A stretch of DNA of 64,000 bases from Ampullimonas aquatilis (GTDB lineage Bacteria; Pseudomonadota; Gammaproteobacteria; Burkholderiales; Burkholderiaceae_D), in the NCBI RefSeq assembly GCF_049675895.1, contig NZ_CP183834.1, positions 2,232,001 through 2,296,000 of the forward strand, in the 5' to 3' direction. Below are positions 16,671-25,464 of the stretch, piece after piece. The notes below the pieces were generated by a model that saw nothing but the letters and a program-made list of their open reading frames with translations, ran no database searches and was not told the DNA's origin. How positions within the stretch are numbered: position 1 is the stretch's first letter; every line of letters begins with the position of its first letter. The position numbers and the translations under genes were made by a program.

Positions 16671-18683
16671 TCAGAATTTATAGTTAACACGCACATAAAT
16701 ATCGTTTTCCTTGAATGCCGCCCCAATCGGACCCGCACGGAAACGTCCCAACGGCTCTAATCCCCCCAGGCCATAAGACTGACCCACCGCCTGCCCAGCA
16801 CCATAGGACGTAAATGGATCGTAAGGATTGCAAGAACGGCAATCATCAAACTTGTAATGGCTGTTGCCATTGGCAAATTTGTAGTTCGCACCAAAGGTCA
16901 GTTTCAGGTCATTGCTGACATTCCACTCAACCTGGGGGGAGACCGCCGTAGCCCGAGCCTGGAAATCATGGGCAAAAATAACCTGGGGACTGACCGTGCC
17001 ATTTTTCAGGAAGGCTTTCATGAGCAAAGTACCAATGAAGCTGTCTTCCCAATCCGGCATGCCCGCCTCACCCAGTGGACGCTTGTACAGCTCGTGCGAG
17101 AAGATATGCTGCCAGAACAACTGGGCAGAAATCAGGGTGGCTGAAGTATGGCTGATGAAGGGAATGAAGGTGGGACGATCGATCCCAATCACCGATCTGA
17201 ACACATTGTTTTTGGAATACAGTTGACTGCGCGCCGTGTTGGCAAATTCTTCACCACTCGTATAGGCACCCTCCATACGCACTGCCGCACCAACACTGGG
17301 CAACTGGAAGTCCATGGATCCACCCACCAGGTTGACACGTGGGAAATACATATCGAAGGCAATCAAATTACTCACCGGTGCCACGCCTGCTATATTGCCA
17401 TTACCACCGGTAAACGGATTGACCGTGCCATTGCCGTTGATCGCATGCAGTGACGGCAATTGTGAGCGATATGTCAGCAAGTTGAGGGAGAAGGACAAGG
17501 CGTCTTTGGTTACCCCTTCATACTTGACACCCAGCTGGGTATTTTTCAATGACCAATCGGGGAGATTGACATTGCGAATACCAATCTGGTGAGGGCCAAA
17601 GTCGGTCGCCACCGTACCATTGCCGGCAAAGTTGGCCACTGTGCCGCCGTTATCCCACAGGTTGGCCATCCCTCTGAAGAAGCAGCCGGCATCCAGAATC
17701 ACGTTGGGTGAACCGCATTGGCCCAGATTATTGGGGCGAAACTTGTCGAAGTTCCAGATTAACTGGACATTGCGATCCTGCATGGCATCACTGGCACCCA
17801 TGCGATATTCGGCCTGAGCAATCCACATGGGAATACGGATATCGGCGAGTTCGTCGTAGATGTTGTTGCGTGAATAATCAACCGGGTTGATCACATCCAG
17901 TACTCTGAACAGATCCGTGCGTCCCCAGACGACCTGCTGTCGGCCAATTTTGACAAACATTTCTTTGCCATCGGCCACGGTATAGGTTTTTTTGGCATAC
18001 ACTTCCCGCAGGAAGTCCAGCCGACTATTGAATTCGGGGGCTTCCAGCTGGCTTTCAGACAGGTTGCCATAGCTGCCAAAATTACGGCAACCACGACTGT
18101 CCACATCGCAAGGACGAACCGGGACACCAAAGGCGACGCCCCCTTCTGTCTGATGCCAGCGATCACCCAGCACGCGCATGCCGGTATTGGGGTTGTTGGC
18201 CAGATTGAAACCAAAAGCGTTGCTCGCTGGTAACCCCAAGGCGGTTGCAATCGGGTTATTCACACCGCCGCCCCAGGGTACCTGTGACAGGTTGAGGGGG
18301 GTTCCGGCATTGGTGGGCGCCGGTGGCAAGTTGGGGCCGGCGGTATTTTGGATCGTGATCGGACCACCGGCATCTTTACCATATTGCGAACTGTTCATGC
18401 GATATACGCCGTCCCAGCTGCCTCTCAGAATGCTGTGTACGGTCCAGCCATCGCCCACTTTTTTATCCGCTTCAACCTGCAGGGTATTTCTAAATTTGGC
18501 CAGACCGACATGCTCACGCTGGGCGGTATGGTTTTCATAGTTCACATCCACATCCCAGGGATGTTCACTGCCACCCAGATCGGGCAACTCATCGGCTGAA
18601 ACACCCAGACTGATGACGGCCAGGGATGCACTTAAAATACTCAGACGAAAAACGGGTCCCGTCCATTGCTGTTTTTTCTTCAT
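16671..18683 (-). CDS. DUF1302 outer-membrane barrel protein, module B
   Basis: 670 residues, with a signal peptide (LSILSASLAVISLGVSA) and the family landmark GRQQVVWGRTDLFRVLDVIN. It ends in an aromatic residue (VRVNYKF) as barrels do. It has three cysteine pairs, in PCDVDSRGCRN, QCGSPNVILDAGCFF and DDCRSCNPYDP, unusual for an outer-membrane barrel and probably disulfide-bonded loops. The ATG has an AGGAGG ribosome site. It follows the transporter gene by 22 bases. Its GC content looks higher than that of the catabolic genes around it, judged by eye. Confidence 0.87.
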   Translation of the reverse strand: MKKKQQWTGPVFRLSILSASLAVISLGVSADELPDLGGSEHPWDVDVNYENHTAQREHVGLAKFRNTLQVEADKKVGDGWTVHSILRGSWDGVYRMNSSQYGKDAGGPITIQNTAGPNLPPAPTNAGTPLNLSQVPWGGGVNNPIATALGLPASNAFGFNLANNPNTGMRVLGDRWHQTEGGVAFGVPVRPCDVDSRGCRNFGSYGNLSESQLEAPEFNSRLDFLREVYAKKTYTVADGKEMFVKIGRQQVVWGRTDLFRVLDVINPVDYSRNNIYDELADIRIPMWIAQAEYRMGASDAMQDRNVQLIWNFDKFRPNNLGQCGSPNVILDAGCFFRGMANLWDNGGTVANFAGNGTVATDFGPHQIGIRNVNLPDWSLKNTQLGVKYEGVTKDALSFSLNLLTYRSQLPSLHAINGNGTVNPFTGGNGNIAGVAPVSNLIAFDMYFPRVNLVGGSMDFQLPSVGAAVRMEGAYTSGEEFANTARSQLYSKNNVFRSVIGIDRPTFIPFISHTSATLISAQLFWQHIFSHELYKRPLGEAGMPDWEDSFIGTLLMKAFLKNGTVSPQVIFAHDFQARATAVSPQVEWNVSNDLKLTFGANYKFANGNSHYKFDDCRSCNPYDPFTSYGAGQAVGQSYGLGGLEPLGRFRAGPIGAAFKENDIYVRVNYKF

Positions 18684-18705
18684 TTTTGCCTCCTCCTGTT
18701 AAGTA

Positions 18706-21141
18706 CTAATGGTTGCTACACTTCACCTCACTGCGACTGGATAATGGAATCGAATTATTCTCAAGCACACCGTCTTCATCAAAATGCGTGTTCATCACAA
18801 AGGCCGGCCTGAATACCACACACCAGGCCGGTACAATTAATACCGCCGCTATCGCATTGACGATCAACATGAATGAGAGCAGCACCGCAGCATCAGACTG
18901 AAATCTGAGATCAGACATGAATATCCATAAGATGACACCGGCGATCAGTGTGATGGCCGTAAAACTCACCGCATATCCTGTCGTGGCAACAGCATGAATC
19001 ACCGACTGGTGAATACTTTTCCGGATAACCATTTCTTCGCGGATGCGATCCATGAAGTAAACGGCATAATCAATTCCCACACCCACGCCCACAGCAATGA
19101 CAGGCACCGTATTGACACTGATACCAATATTCATTGCCCCCATATAGGCATAAGTCATCAAGGTTGAAAACAACATCGGCAGAACCATCAACCAGCCAGC
19201 ATGAATCGAGCTGTAATAGATCATGACCAACAGAAACGCAGTCATCATCACCGCTGGAATAATGATCATATGATCATGATGCAAGGACTGATTCACCGCA
19301 GCCGTCACCCCCACAATGCCGCCGCCGAGCTCAATGCTCATGTCCGGGACTTCCTGTGATGCCTTCTTGATACCCTCTTCAGCCAGTTTGACAATTCTTG
19401 CCGTTGTATCTGCCTGATGATCCTTGTAGTAAAAAACGATGTCAGCCAGGTCTTCATCGGGATTCACATATTCTTTCAAGGCACCAGGAATCGGGCTGGA
19501 AGCCATATACGCAAACATCAAACCGCCAATTTCGTCGATTGAATCAGGCAACTGCATCCAACGTGGATCATCGTTATGGATCAAACGGTTGACGACTCTG
19601 ACAACCCCTGGCAAAGCTTTGGTACCACCTAGTGCCGGATCGGCAAGCATGTGTGCCTGAAAATGTTCAATAGCGGCCATTACTTCGGGGCGTTTGATGC
19701 CCCCCTTGTCACGCGTCTTGACAGCCACATGCAATTCTTCGGAGCCAGGATAAAGATGATTGATAGCTGTGGTGGAAACGTTGTAATCATGAGTACGATG
19801 CAGCAACGGCGAACCAGGCTCTGACTCACCGAGCTGAACCTTGCTGGTGAAATACATGGCACCAATGGCACCAATCAGCGTTAAAAGCAGAATACTTCTG
19901 GCACCTCCTTCGGTACCACCGGTCTTGGCCATGACATTGCCTAAAAACTGGCGGATACTCTGATTGGAGTTAGTCATTTTTTTAGGTTGAGGCAGCACTG
20001 TCAGTGCCAATGGCACCATAAAATGCACTGTAAAAATGACCGAGAACCCCCAGAAACCAGCGGAAATACCTAATTTTTTATTGAATGGCGCTGCACCCAA
20101 TACCAGTACCGCAATACCAATTGCATCCACAATAATGGCTAGCGATCCTGGGCGAAACAAGGCATCGAGTGCATTTCTGGCCGCTTTTTTACCATTGTGG
20201 ACAATCGCCAGTTCTTCGTAATAACGAACAACCAGCTGAACACCATGTGACGTTGCACGTGCGGCAATCAAAAAAGGGATTGGCAGGGAAAGCGGCTCAA
20301 GATTAATACCCATCAAGGACATGAATCCCAAACCCCAGATTGAAGACAGGGCGATTCCCAGCAATGGCAATGCCACGCCATATAACCGTCTGAAATAGAC
20401 GATCAGCAATACTGTCAGCAAGACAAGCGTACAAAACATGATCAGTAGAATCTGATTCAGATAGGTATAGACCCATCCCGTCAGAACCGGATTGCCCGTC
20501 ACATGGATTTTGTGTCCCGGTATCGACAGACTCTGTCTGACACGCATCAAACTCTCAAAAGTCTTACTATAATCAAGACCACTTTCATTTAATTGTGCCT
20601 TGATCAGCGCCGACGTCATGTCAGGTGAAACAAGCAAACCATACACGGTCGGATTGGCGATCACATCCTTCTTGAGTTGATCCAGTTCTTCAACTGTCAG
20701 CTTGGGATGATTGGGGTCATAAAAGGGTGCCGAAGCAAAACCACCCATGTCATCCAGAAAGGTTTTTCTGATGGTCCGGTGTGCCAGACTGCTGACCAGA
20801 TTGTGGTTGACGCCGGGAAGACTATCGAGCCCTTGGGTTGCATCACTGACCAACTTTAATGTTTCATTATTGAAAATCGTACCTTGCTCAACTTCGATCG
20901 CCATCACGATCATGTTGGCACCACCAAAATTTTCCTTAAGCTGGTTATATACCTTGATGTAAGGATGATTTTGCGGCAGTAAATCCGCAAAGTCCGAATA
21001 GAATTTCAATTTCGGCAAAGCAAATCCGAATAACAGGGTCACTAATAAAATGGCTGAAAGCACCATTTTTGGATTATCAAAAATCCATTCCTCGGCTTTA
21101 TGCAGTCGATGCGTAATACTATGTCTGATATGAGATACCAC
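18706..21141 (-). CDS. MMPL/RND-type transporter of envelope module B
   Basis: 811 residues, two RND-type halves. The second half has the motif GVGVGIDYAVYFMDRIREE with the acidic helix residue typical of MMPL proteins; the first has ATSHGVQLVVRYYEE, comparable to GMSHGAQKMNGIM in module A. The start is GTG at 21139-21141, with GGGAG upstream. It follows the lipoprotein gene by 12 bases. No membrane-fusion or TolC protein is encoded nearby, so it does not look like a classic tripartite efflux pump. Its likely partners are the DUF1329 and DUF1302 proteins of the same operon (inference). Confidence 0.88.
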   Translation of the reverse strand: MVSHIRHSITHRLHKAEEWIFDNPKMVLSAILLVTLLFGFALPKLKFYSDFADLLPQNHPYIKVYNQLKENFGGANMIVMAIEVEQGTIFNNETLKLVSDATQGLDSLPGVNHNLVSSLAHRTIRKTFLDDMGGFASAPFYDPNHPKLTVEELDQLKKDVIANPTVYGLLVSPDMTSALIKAQLNESGLDYSKTFESLMRVRQSLSIPGHKIHVTGNPVLTGWVYTYLNQILLIMFCTLVLLTVLLIVYFRRLYGVALPLLGIALSSIWGLGFMSLMGINLEPLSLPIPFLIAARATSHGVQLVVRYYEELAIVHNGKKAARNALDALFRPGSLAIIVDAIGIAVLVLGAAPFNKKLGISAGFWGFSVIFTVHFMVPLALTVLPQPKKMTNSNQSIRQFLGNVMAKTGGTEGGARSILLLTLIGAIGAMYFTSKVQLGESEPGSPLLHRTHDYNVSTTAINHLYPGSEELHVAVKTRDKGGIKRPEVMAAIEHFQAHMLADPALGGTKALPGVVRVVNRLIHNDDPRWMQLPDSIDEIGGLMFAYMASSPIPGALKEYVNPDEDLADIVFYYKDHQADTTARIVKLAEEGIKKASQEVPDMSIELGGGIVGVTAAVNQSLHHDHMIIIPAVMMTAFLLVMIYYSSIHAGWLMVLPMLFSTLMTYAYMGAMNIGISVNTVPVIAVGVGVGIDYAVYFMDRIREEMVIRKSIHQSVIHAVATTGYAVSFTAITLIAGVILWIFMSDLRFQSDAAVLLSFMLIVNAIAAVLIVPAWCVVFRPAFVMNTHFDEDGVLENNSIPLSSRSEVKCSNH

Positions 21142-21153
21142 CTTGTTTCTCCC

Positions 21154-22119
21154 TTATTGATTATTGGTGCCGATAACTCTTAGCAACCCAGCAGGGCCGC
21201 CAGCTATCAGGCTTTTTTGACCGGGGATTGAGGCACCGCCACCCAGAAAGACCGGTATGGCATCCGGATATCGGAAGTTTCGCCATTCACCACTGACGTA
21301 TTGAGTAATCACGCCCTCAGCACCAACGCCAAAAGGAACGCCTTCGGCAAGAAAAAGACGATAAATGGGCACCTGAGTCCGATTGTTTTGTCTGACCCAT
21401 GAATTACCGCCATCTGTTGTATGAAGTATCTGTCCAGCGATACCACTGACCCATCCTTCATTGCGCGTGAGAAAAAGCGCTGCATAGGGATAAAAGTCAT
21501 TAGGCATTTTGGCGATCTGCTTCCAGGTTTCACCTGCGTCGCTGGTCACTACCACCATGCCAAATTCGCCCGTCACGAGCGCTTCTTTCTGATTGAGATA
21601 TTGAATCGTCGTGAACTGGGTATCCTTGTCAAAACTGAACACCTTCCAGCTATTACCTTTATCCACTGATTTGGCAATAGTGCTGCGACTACCTACAACC
21701 GACCAGTTACCCTGAAAATCACAGGTGATGGCAATGGGTGCCTGCGGTTCAGCCAATGCGGAAGCTTTCCAGACCTGTGCATTTGCCTGACTGGACCATA
21801 CCTTGTGATAATGATCAATGGCCACAAAACTGCCATCTGGACAGACGGCCATATCAATCAATGACGTATTGCCAAGCTCGATACGTTGCCACTGTCGCCC
21901 CTGATCGGCAGACACAATCACTGCCCCCGATTGCGTTCCTACAGCTATTACTTTGCCATTACTCGCCATTGCCTGACTAATGTCATATCGTCTTACGGCT
22001 TTGTTATTTTCAGCCTTGATCAGATCAGTATCAGTGGCAGATGAACAAGCCACCAGACCTGATAAAAATGGCAAACTGATCATCAGCAATGCGTTATTTA
22101 AATATTTTTTACTCTGCAT
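21154..22119 (-). CDS. YCF48/BNR-type propeller lipoprotein, module B
   Basis: 321 residues. The N-terminus is a lipoprotein signal with a lipobox ending LVAC followed by SSATD, so it should be anchored in a membrane facing the periplasm; Ser at +2 favours the outer membrane. BNR/YCF48 repeats are visible (GAVIVSADQGRQWQRI, STIAKSVDKGNSWKVF, GMVVVTSDAGETWKQI, GQILHTTDGGNSWVRQ). The module A relative has an ordinary signal peptide instead. I use the ATG at 22117-22119. It follows the tautomerase gene after 238 bases that hold no gene. Confidence 0.85.
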   Translation of the reverse strand: MQSKKYLNNALLMISLPFLSGLVACSSATDTDLIKAENNKAVRRYDISQAMASNGKVIAVGTQSGAVIVSADQGRQWQRIELGNTSLIDMAVCPDGSFVAIDHYHKVWSSQANAQVWKASALAEPQAPIAITCDFQGNWSVVGSRSTIAKSVDKGNSWKVFSFDKDTQFTTIQYLNQKEALVTGEFGMVVVTSDAGETWKQIAKMPNDFYPYAALFLTRNEGWVSGIAGQILHTTDGGNSWVRQNNRTQVPIYRLFLAEGVPFGVGAEGVITQYVSGEWRNFRYPDAIPVFLGGGASIPGQKSLIAGGPAGLLRVIGTNNQ

Positions 22120-22357
22120 GACTAACCTTTGTTTATCCTGGGCCAAAGAGAAAAATCCATTACTCACAGATATCTGTCCGTCACCAGACGAGCATCAATC
22201 CTGATGTGTATTCGTCTCCTTACAAACCGACCATTCATGAAATTCTGAACAAACATTCTTGCTAATTACTTTTTTTAGAAAAAACAGTCCCCTCCGCGAT
22301 AAACGGATTCTTTTTTAAAGAGGATGGTAATTAGTTCAGTTGCCGGGTCTTACGATG

Positions 22358-22549
22358 TCAACGACCTCTATCTTTGGCCGTCTGGCCAGCGATACCCCAG
22401 TTTGTCTTGGGCATTTCATGGATCCATACCCGAACCGTTTCAACCGGGGCACCAACTGCTTCGACCAGCGCCGCAGTCACTTTTTCGATGACTGCCCGTT
22501 TTTGCTCTTCGGTACGTCCTTCAAGCATATAAATTTGCGCAAATGGCAT
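22358..22549 (-). CDS. dmpI: 4-oxalocrotonate tautomerase (DmpI)
   Basis: 63 codons. After removal of Met the protein begins with the catalytic Pro1 and keeps Arg11 and Arg39, the residues known to bind and polarise substrate in 4-oxalocrotonate tautomerase. The third known active-site residue, Phe50, is Trp here (in KTNWG). The enzyme turns 2-hydroxymuconate into 2-oxo-3-hexenedioate, the substrate of the DmpH decarboxylase whose gene lies upstream. A GGAG ribosome site precedes the ATG. It is the last meta-pathway gene before envelope module B. Confidence 0.93.
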   Translation of the reverse strand: MPFAQIYMLEGRTEEQKRAVIEKVTAALVEAVGAPVETVRVWIHEMPKTNWGIAGQTAKDRGR

Positions 22550-22579
22550 TTTTATCTCCTTTATCTATTTTTTAGTTTT

Positions 22580-22646
22580 GTTTATCATGCTGATAAACAT
22601 GCTGATCTCGACTCACCTGTCATCTAGCCTGAGTGGCGAATGACAG
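22580..22646. repeat. two inverted repeats between dmpH and dmpI
   Basis: First repeat: GTTTATC (22580-22586) with GATAAAC (22592-22598), loop of five. Second: CTGTCAT and ATGACAG flanking roughly 22617-22646. Neither has a T-run. They may form processing or stability hairpins in the long transcript. Confidence 0.4.
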
Positions 22647-22676
22647 CCATTGATTCAACGCAGAATGCATGAGGTC

Positions 22677-23465
22677 TCAGACAAATCTCAATGAAACCGA
22701 ACCCATATGCTGTACTCGCAAAGTGACATGATCATTTGCCTGAACACTAACTGCCTCGGTAATACCACCAGAGAGAATTAATGAACCCGCTGGCAGTATT
22801 TCGCCCTGCTTGGCCAAATGGTTGACCAACATGGCAATCGAGGCGGCAGGATGACCCAATACGGCAGCACCTGCACCAAAGGCAACAGGCTCACCATTTT
22901 TCTCAAGCACAATTCCGGTGGTTCGCAAATCCAATCCGTCAACAACCTGGATGCTGCCACCGACGACAAAACGGGAAGCGGAGGTGTTATCGGCGATCAC
23001 ACTTTTAAGATCAAATTTGAAATCTCTATAACGGCTATCAATGACTTCAATGGCTGGCAGGACAAAAGCCGTTGCTGCCAGCACGGCACCAATGTGACAA
23101 CCAGGCCCCTGCAGGTCACGATTAGTCACAAAGGCAATCTCAGGCTCGACCTTGGGATGAATGAGTTCACTGGTTTTGATCAGACCACCTTCCGGGACAG
23201 TAAAACTATCCACCAGAAATCCAAAACAGGGCGAGTCCACACCCATTTGCTTCATCTTGGCGTAAGAAGTCAATCCGGCCTTATAACCAACAATGCGTTC
23301 CCCGCGAGCCAGTTTGCGATGACGAATCTGATTCTGAATGGCATAGGCATCATCCCAGTCCATATCAGGATAGTCATGGGTAATCTTGGTGGTATCTCTT
23401 GCTTCCAACTGACAGGTTTCGAGCATTTCTGCCAACCGATCAATGACTGTTTTATCTAGTTTCAT
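22677..23465 (-). CDS. dmpH: 4-oxalocrotonate decarboxylase (DmpH)
   Basis: 262 residues, close by eye to DmpH along its whole length (VGYKAGLTSYAKMKQMGV, IHPKVEPEIAFVTNRDLQGPGCH, EVIDSRYRDFKFDLKSVIADN). It decarboxylates 2-oxo-3-hexenedioate to 2-hydroxypenta-2,4-dienoate with Mg2+ and in known pathways works in complex with the DmpE hydratase. Metal-binding Glu residues lie in the HPKVEPEIAF stretch. I chose the ATG at 23463-23465; a GTG four codons earlier overlaps the dmpG stop (GTGA). Confidence 0.92.
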   Translation of the reverse strand: MKLDKTVIDRLAEMLETCQLEARDTTKITHDYPDMDWDDAYAIQNQIRHRKLARGERIVGYKAGLTSYAKMKQMGVDSPCFGFLVDSFTVPEGGLIKTSELIHPKVEPEIAFVTNRDLQGPGCHIGAVLAATAFVLPAIEVIDSRYRDFKFDLKSVIADNTSASRFVVGGSIQVVDGLDLRTTGIVLEKNGEPVAFGAGAAVLGHPAASIAMLVNHLAKQGEILPAGSLILSGGITEAVSVQANDHVTLRVQHMGSVSLRFV

Positions 23466-23473
23466 GCTATGCC

Positions 23474-24517
23474 TCACGCTGCCTTGGGTGCAAGTTGGTT
23501 TCTGTTTTTGGACAGTGTCAACGCCGTATCTTCAATCATGTCTTCCTGTCCACCGACCATGCCACGACGGCCCAGTTCAACCAGAATTTCTCGGGCAGGG
23601 ATACCGTATTTCTTTTCTGCACGCTTGGCAAACAAGAGGAAGGAGGAATAGACCCCGGCATAACCTAGAGTCAAAGAATCACGATCAATCCTGATGATGT
23701 GATCCATGATTGGCACGACCAGATCTTCAGCCACATCCTGAATCTTGAAGACATCCACACCAGTATCAATGCCCATCCGGTCACATACCGCCACCAGCAC
23801 TTCCATTGGTGTATTGCCTGCACCGGCACCCAGTCCTGCTGCTGCTGCATCAATCCGATTGGCACCAGCCTCAATGGCAGCCAATGAATTGGCAATACCC
23901 ATCGCCATATTGTGATGACCATGAAATCCCAGCTCGGTTTCGGGCTTTAAGGCCTGGCGCACGGCACTCAGACGCACACTGACATCATCGGGCAGCATAT
24001 AACCAGCCGAGTCAGTGATGTAAATACAATTAGCACCGTAACTTTCCATTAGCTTGGCTTGGGTAATCAAGCCTTCTGGTGTATTCATATGCGCCATCAT
24101 CAGAAATCCGACCGTGTCCATTTCCATGCTGCGTGCCTTGCTGATATGCTGCTCGGAAACATCCGCCTCGGTGCAGTGAGTCGCCACACGAATCGTATTG
24201 ACACCCAGATCCTTGGCCATCTTGAGATGTTCTACCGTGCCAATACCTGGTAATAACAAAGCAGATACCTTGGCATGTTTCATCAGCGGAATCACTGCAC
24301 CCAAATATTCTTCATCGGTATGCGAGGGGAATCCATAGTTGACTGAAGACCCACCCAAGCCGTCACCGTGCGTTACTTCAATCAACGGCACACCAGCTTG
24401 ATCCAGACCACTGGCAATCGATCGCATTTGTTCCAGACTCATCAGATGGCGCTTGGGATGCATACCATCGCGCAAGGTCATGTCATGCAGCGTGATTTTT
24501 CTACCTTGTAAATTCAT
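23474..24517 (-). CDS. dmpG: 4-hydroxy-2-oxovalerate aldolase (DmpG)
   Basis: 347 residues, the usual DmpG length. The start HDMTLRDGMHPKRH holds the catalytic Arg and the metal-binding Asp; HGHHNM carries the metal-binding histidines. The enzyme splits 4-hydroxy-2-oxovalerate into pyruvate and acetaldehyde and passes the aldehyde through a channel to DmpF. The ATG at 24515-24517 has a GGAG site seven bases upstream. It follows dmpF by 12 bases, as expected for a complex-forming pair. Confidence 0.95.
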   Translation of the reverse strand: MNLQGRKITLHDMTLRDGMHPKRHLMSLEQMRSIASGLDQAGVPLIEVTHGDGLGGSSVNYGFPSHTDEEYLGAVIPLMKHAKVSALLLPGIGTVEHLKMAKDLGVNTIRVATHCTEADVSEQHISKARSMEMDTVGFLMMAHMNTPEGLITQAKLMESYGANCIYITDSAGYMLPDDVSVRLSAVRQALKPETELGFHGHHNMAMGIANSLAAIEAGANRIDAAAAGLGAGAGNTPMEVLVAVCDRMGIDTGVDVFKIQDVAEDLVVPIMDHIIRIDRDSLTLGYAGVYSSFLLFAKRAEKKYGIPAREILVELGRRGMVGGQEDMIEDTALTLSKNRNQLAPKAA

Positions 24518-24529
24518 TTCTATCTCCAA

Positions 24530-25444
24530 TCAAGCGGCCAAAGCGGGCTCAAGGGCCAGACGGCCAGCCAGAATTTCTTCTGCAAACATTTCAGCTGTTC
24601 GAGCCGCCGCCGCAGTCATGATGTCTAAGTTGCCGGCATATTTAGGCAAGTAGTCACCCAAGCCCTCTACTTCCAGATAAATTGACACTCGATTACCATC
24701 CACAACCGGACCATTCACCAGTCGATAGCCTGGTACATATTTTTGAACCTCTTTAAGCATGGCATGTACTGAAGCTTCAATTTCGGCTACTTTAGGTGCT
24801 TCATCAGTCAGACAATGCACCGTGTCACGCATCATGAGTGGTGGTTCGGCAGGATTGATAATGATGATTGCCTTACCTTGCCGTGCACCACCAACCTTGG
24901 CTACGGCACCGGCTGTTGTTCTGGTAAATTCATCAATATTTTTTCTGGTGCCAGGACCCACTGACCGACTGGATACAGTAGCGACGATTTCGCCATATTT
25001 AACGCTCTGCACCCGGGAGACGGCAGCTACCATCGGAATGGTGGCCTGCCCACCACAAGTCACCATATTGACGTTCATTTCACCCTTGCCAATGTGTTCC
25101 ATGAGGTTTACTGGCGGCACACAGAATGGTCCGATTGCGGCTGGCGTGAGATCAATCATCAACACACCCAGCGCATTAAGCTTGCGACTGTTTTCCGCAT
25201 GTACATAGGCGCTGGTTGCATCAAACGCAATCTGAACGCCATCGGCCTTAACATGAGGCAGCAGTCCATCAACTCCCTCTGCCGTGGTTTTGATACCCAT
25301 CTCGCGGGCGCGTCGCAACCCATCTGACTCCGGATCAATCCCTACCATCCATACTGGCTCCAGATAAGCACTGCGTTGCAGTTTTGCCAGTAAATCGGTA
25401 CCGATATTGCCCGGCCCAATCAGCGCACATTTGATTTTCTTCAT
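24530..25444 (-). CDS. dmpF: acetaldehyde dehydrogenase, acylating (DmpF)
   Basis: 304 residues. N-terminal Rossmann motif (CALIGPGNIGTDLL); catalytic Cys in NMVTCGGQATIP near residue 132. It oxidises acetaldehyde to acetyl-CoA with NAD+ and CoA, in a heterotetramer with DmpG. The ATG at 25442-25444 follows GGGAGA; a start five codons earlier is unlikely. It lies 20 bases after an SDR gene not found at this place in the classic dmp operon. Confidence 0.95.
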   Translation of the reverse strand: MKKIKCALIGPGNIGTDLLAKLQRSAYLEPVWMVGIDPESDGLRRAREMGIKTTAEGVDGLLPHVKADGVQIAFDATSAYVHAENSRKLNALGVLMIDLTPAAIGPFCVPPVNLMEHIGKGEMNVNMVTCGGQATIPMVAAVSRVQSVKYGEIVATVSSRSVGPGTRKNIDEFTRTTAGAVAKVGGARQGKAIIIINPAEPPLMMRDTVHCLTDEAPKVAEIEASVHAMLKEVQKYVPGYRLVNGPVVDGNRVSIYLEVEGLGDYLPKYAGNLDIMTAAAARTAEMFAEEILAGRLALEPALAA

Positions 25445-25464
25445 CACATCTCCCAACAAAAATC

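Noticed and set aside
22818..23459. A 213-codon + strand frame opposite dmpH
   Set aside because: It mirrors codon structure of the real decarboxylase gene; the composition (rich in His, Asn, Thr) is typical of antisense shadow frames.
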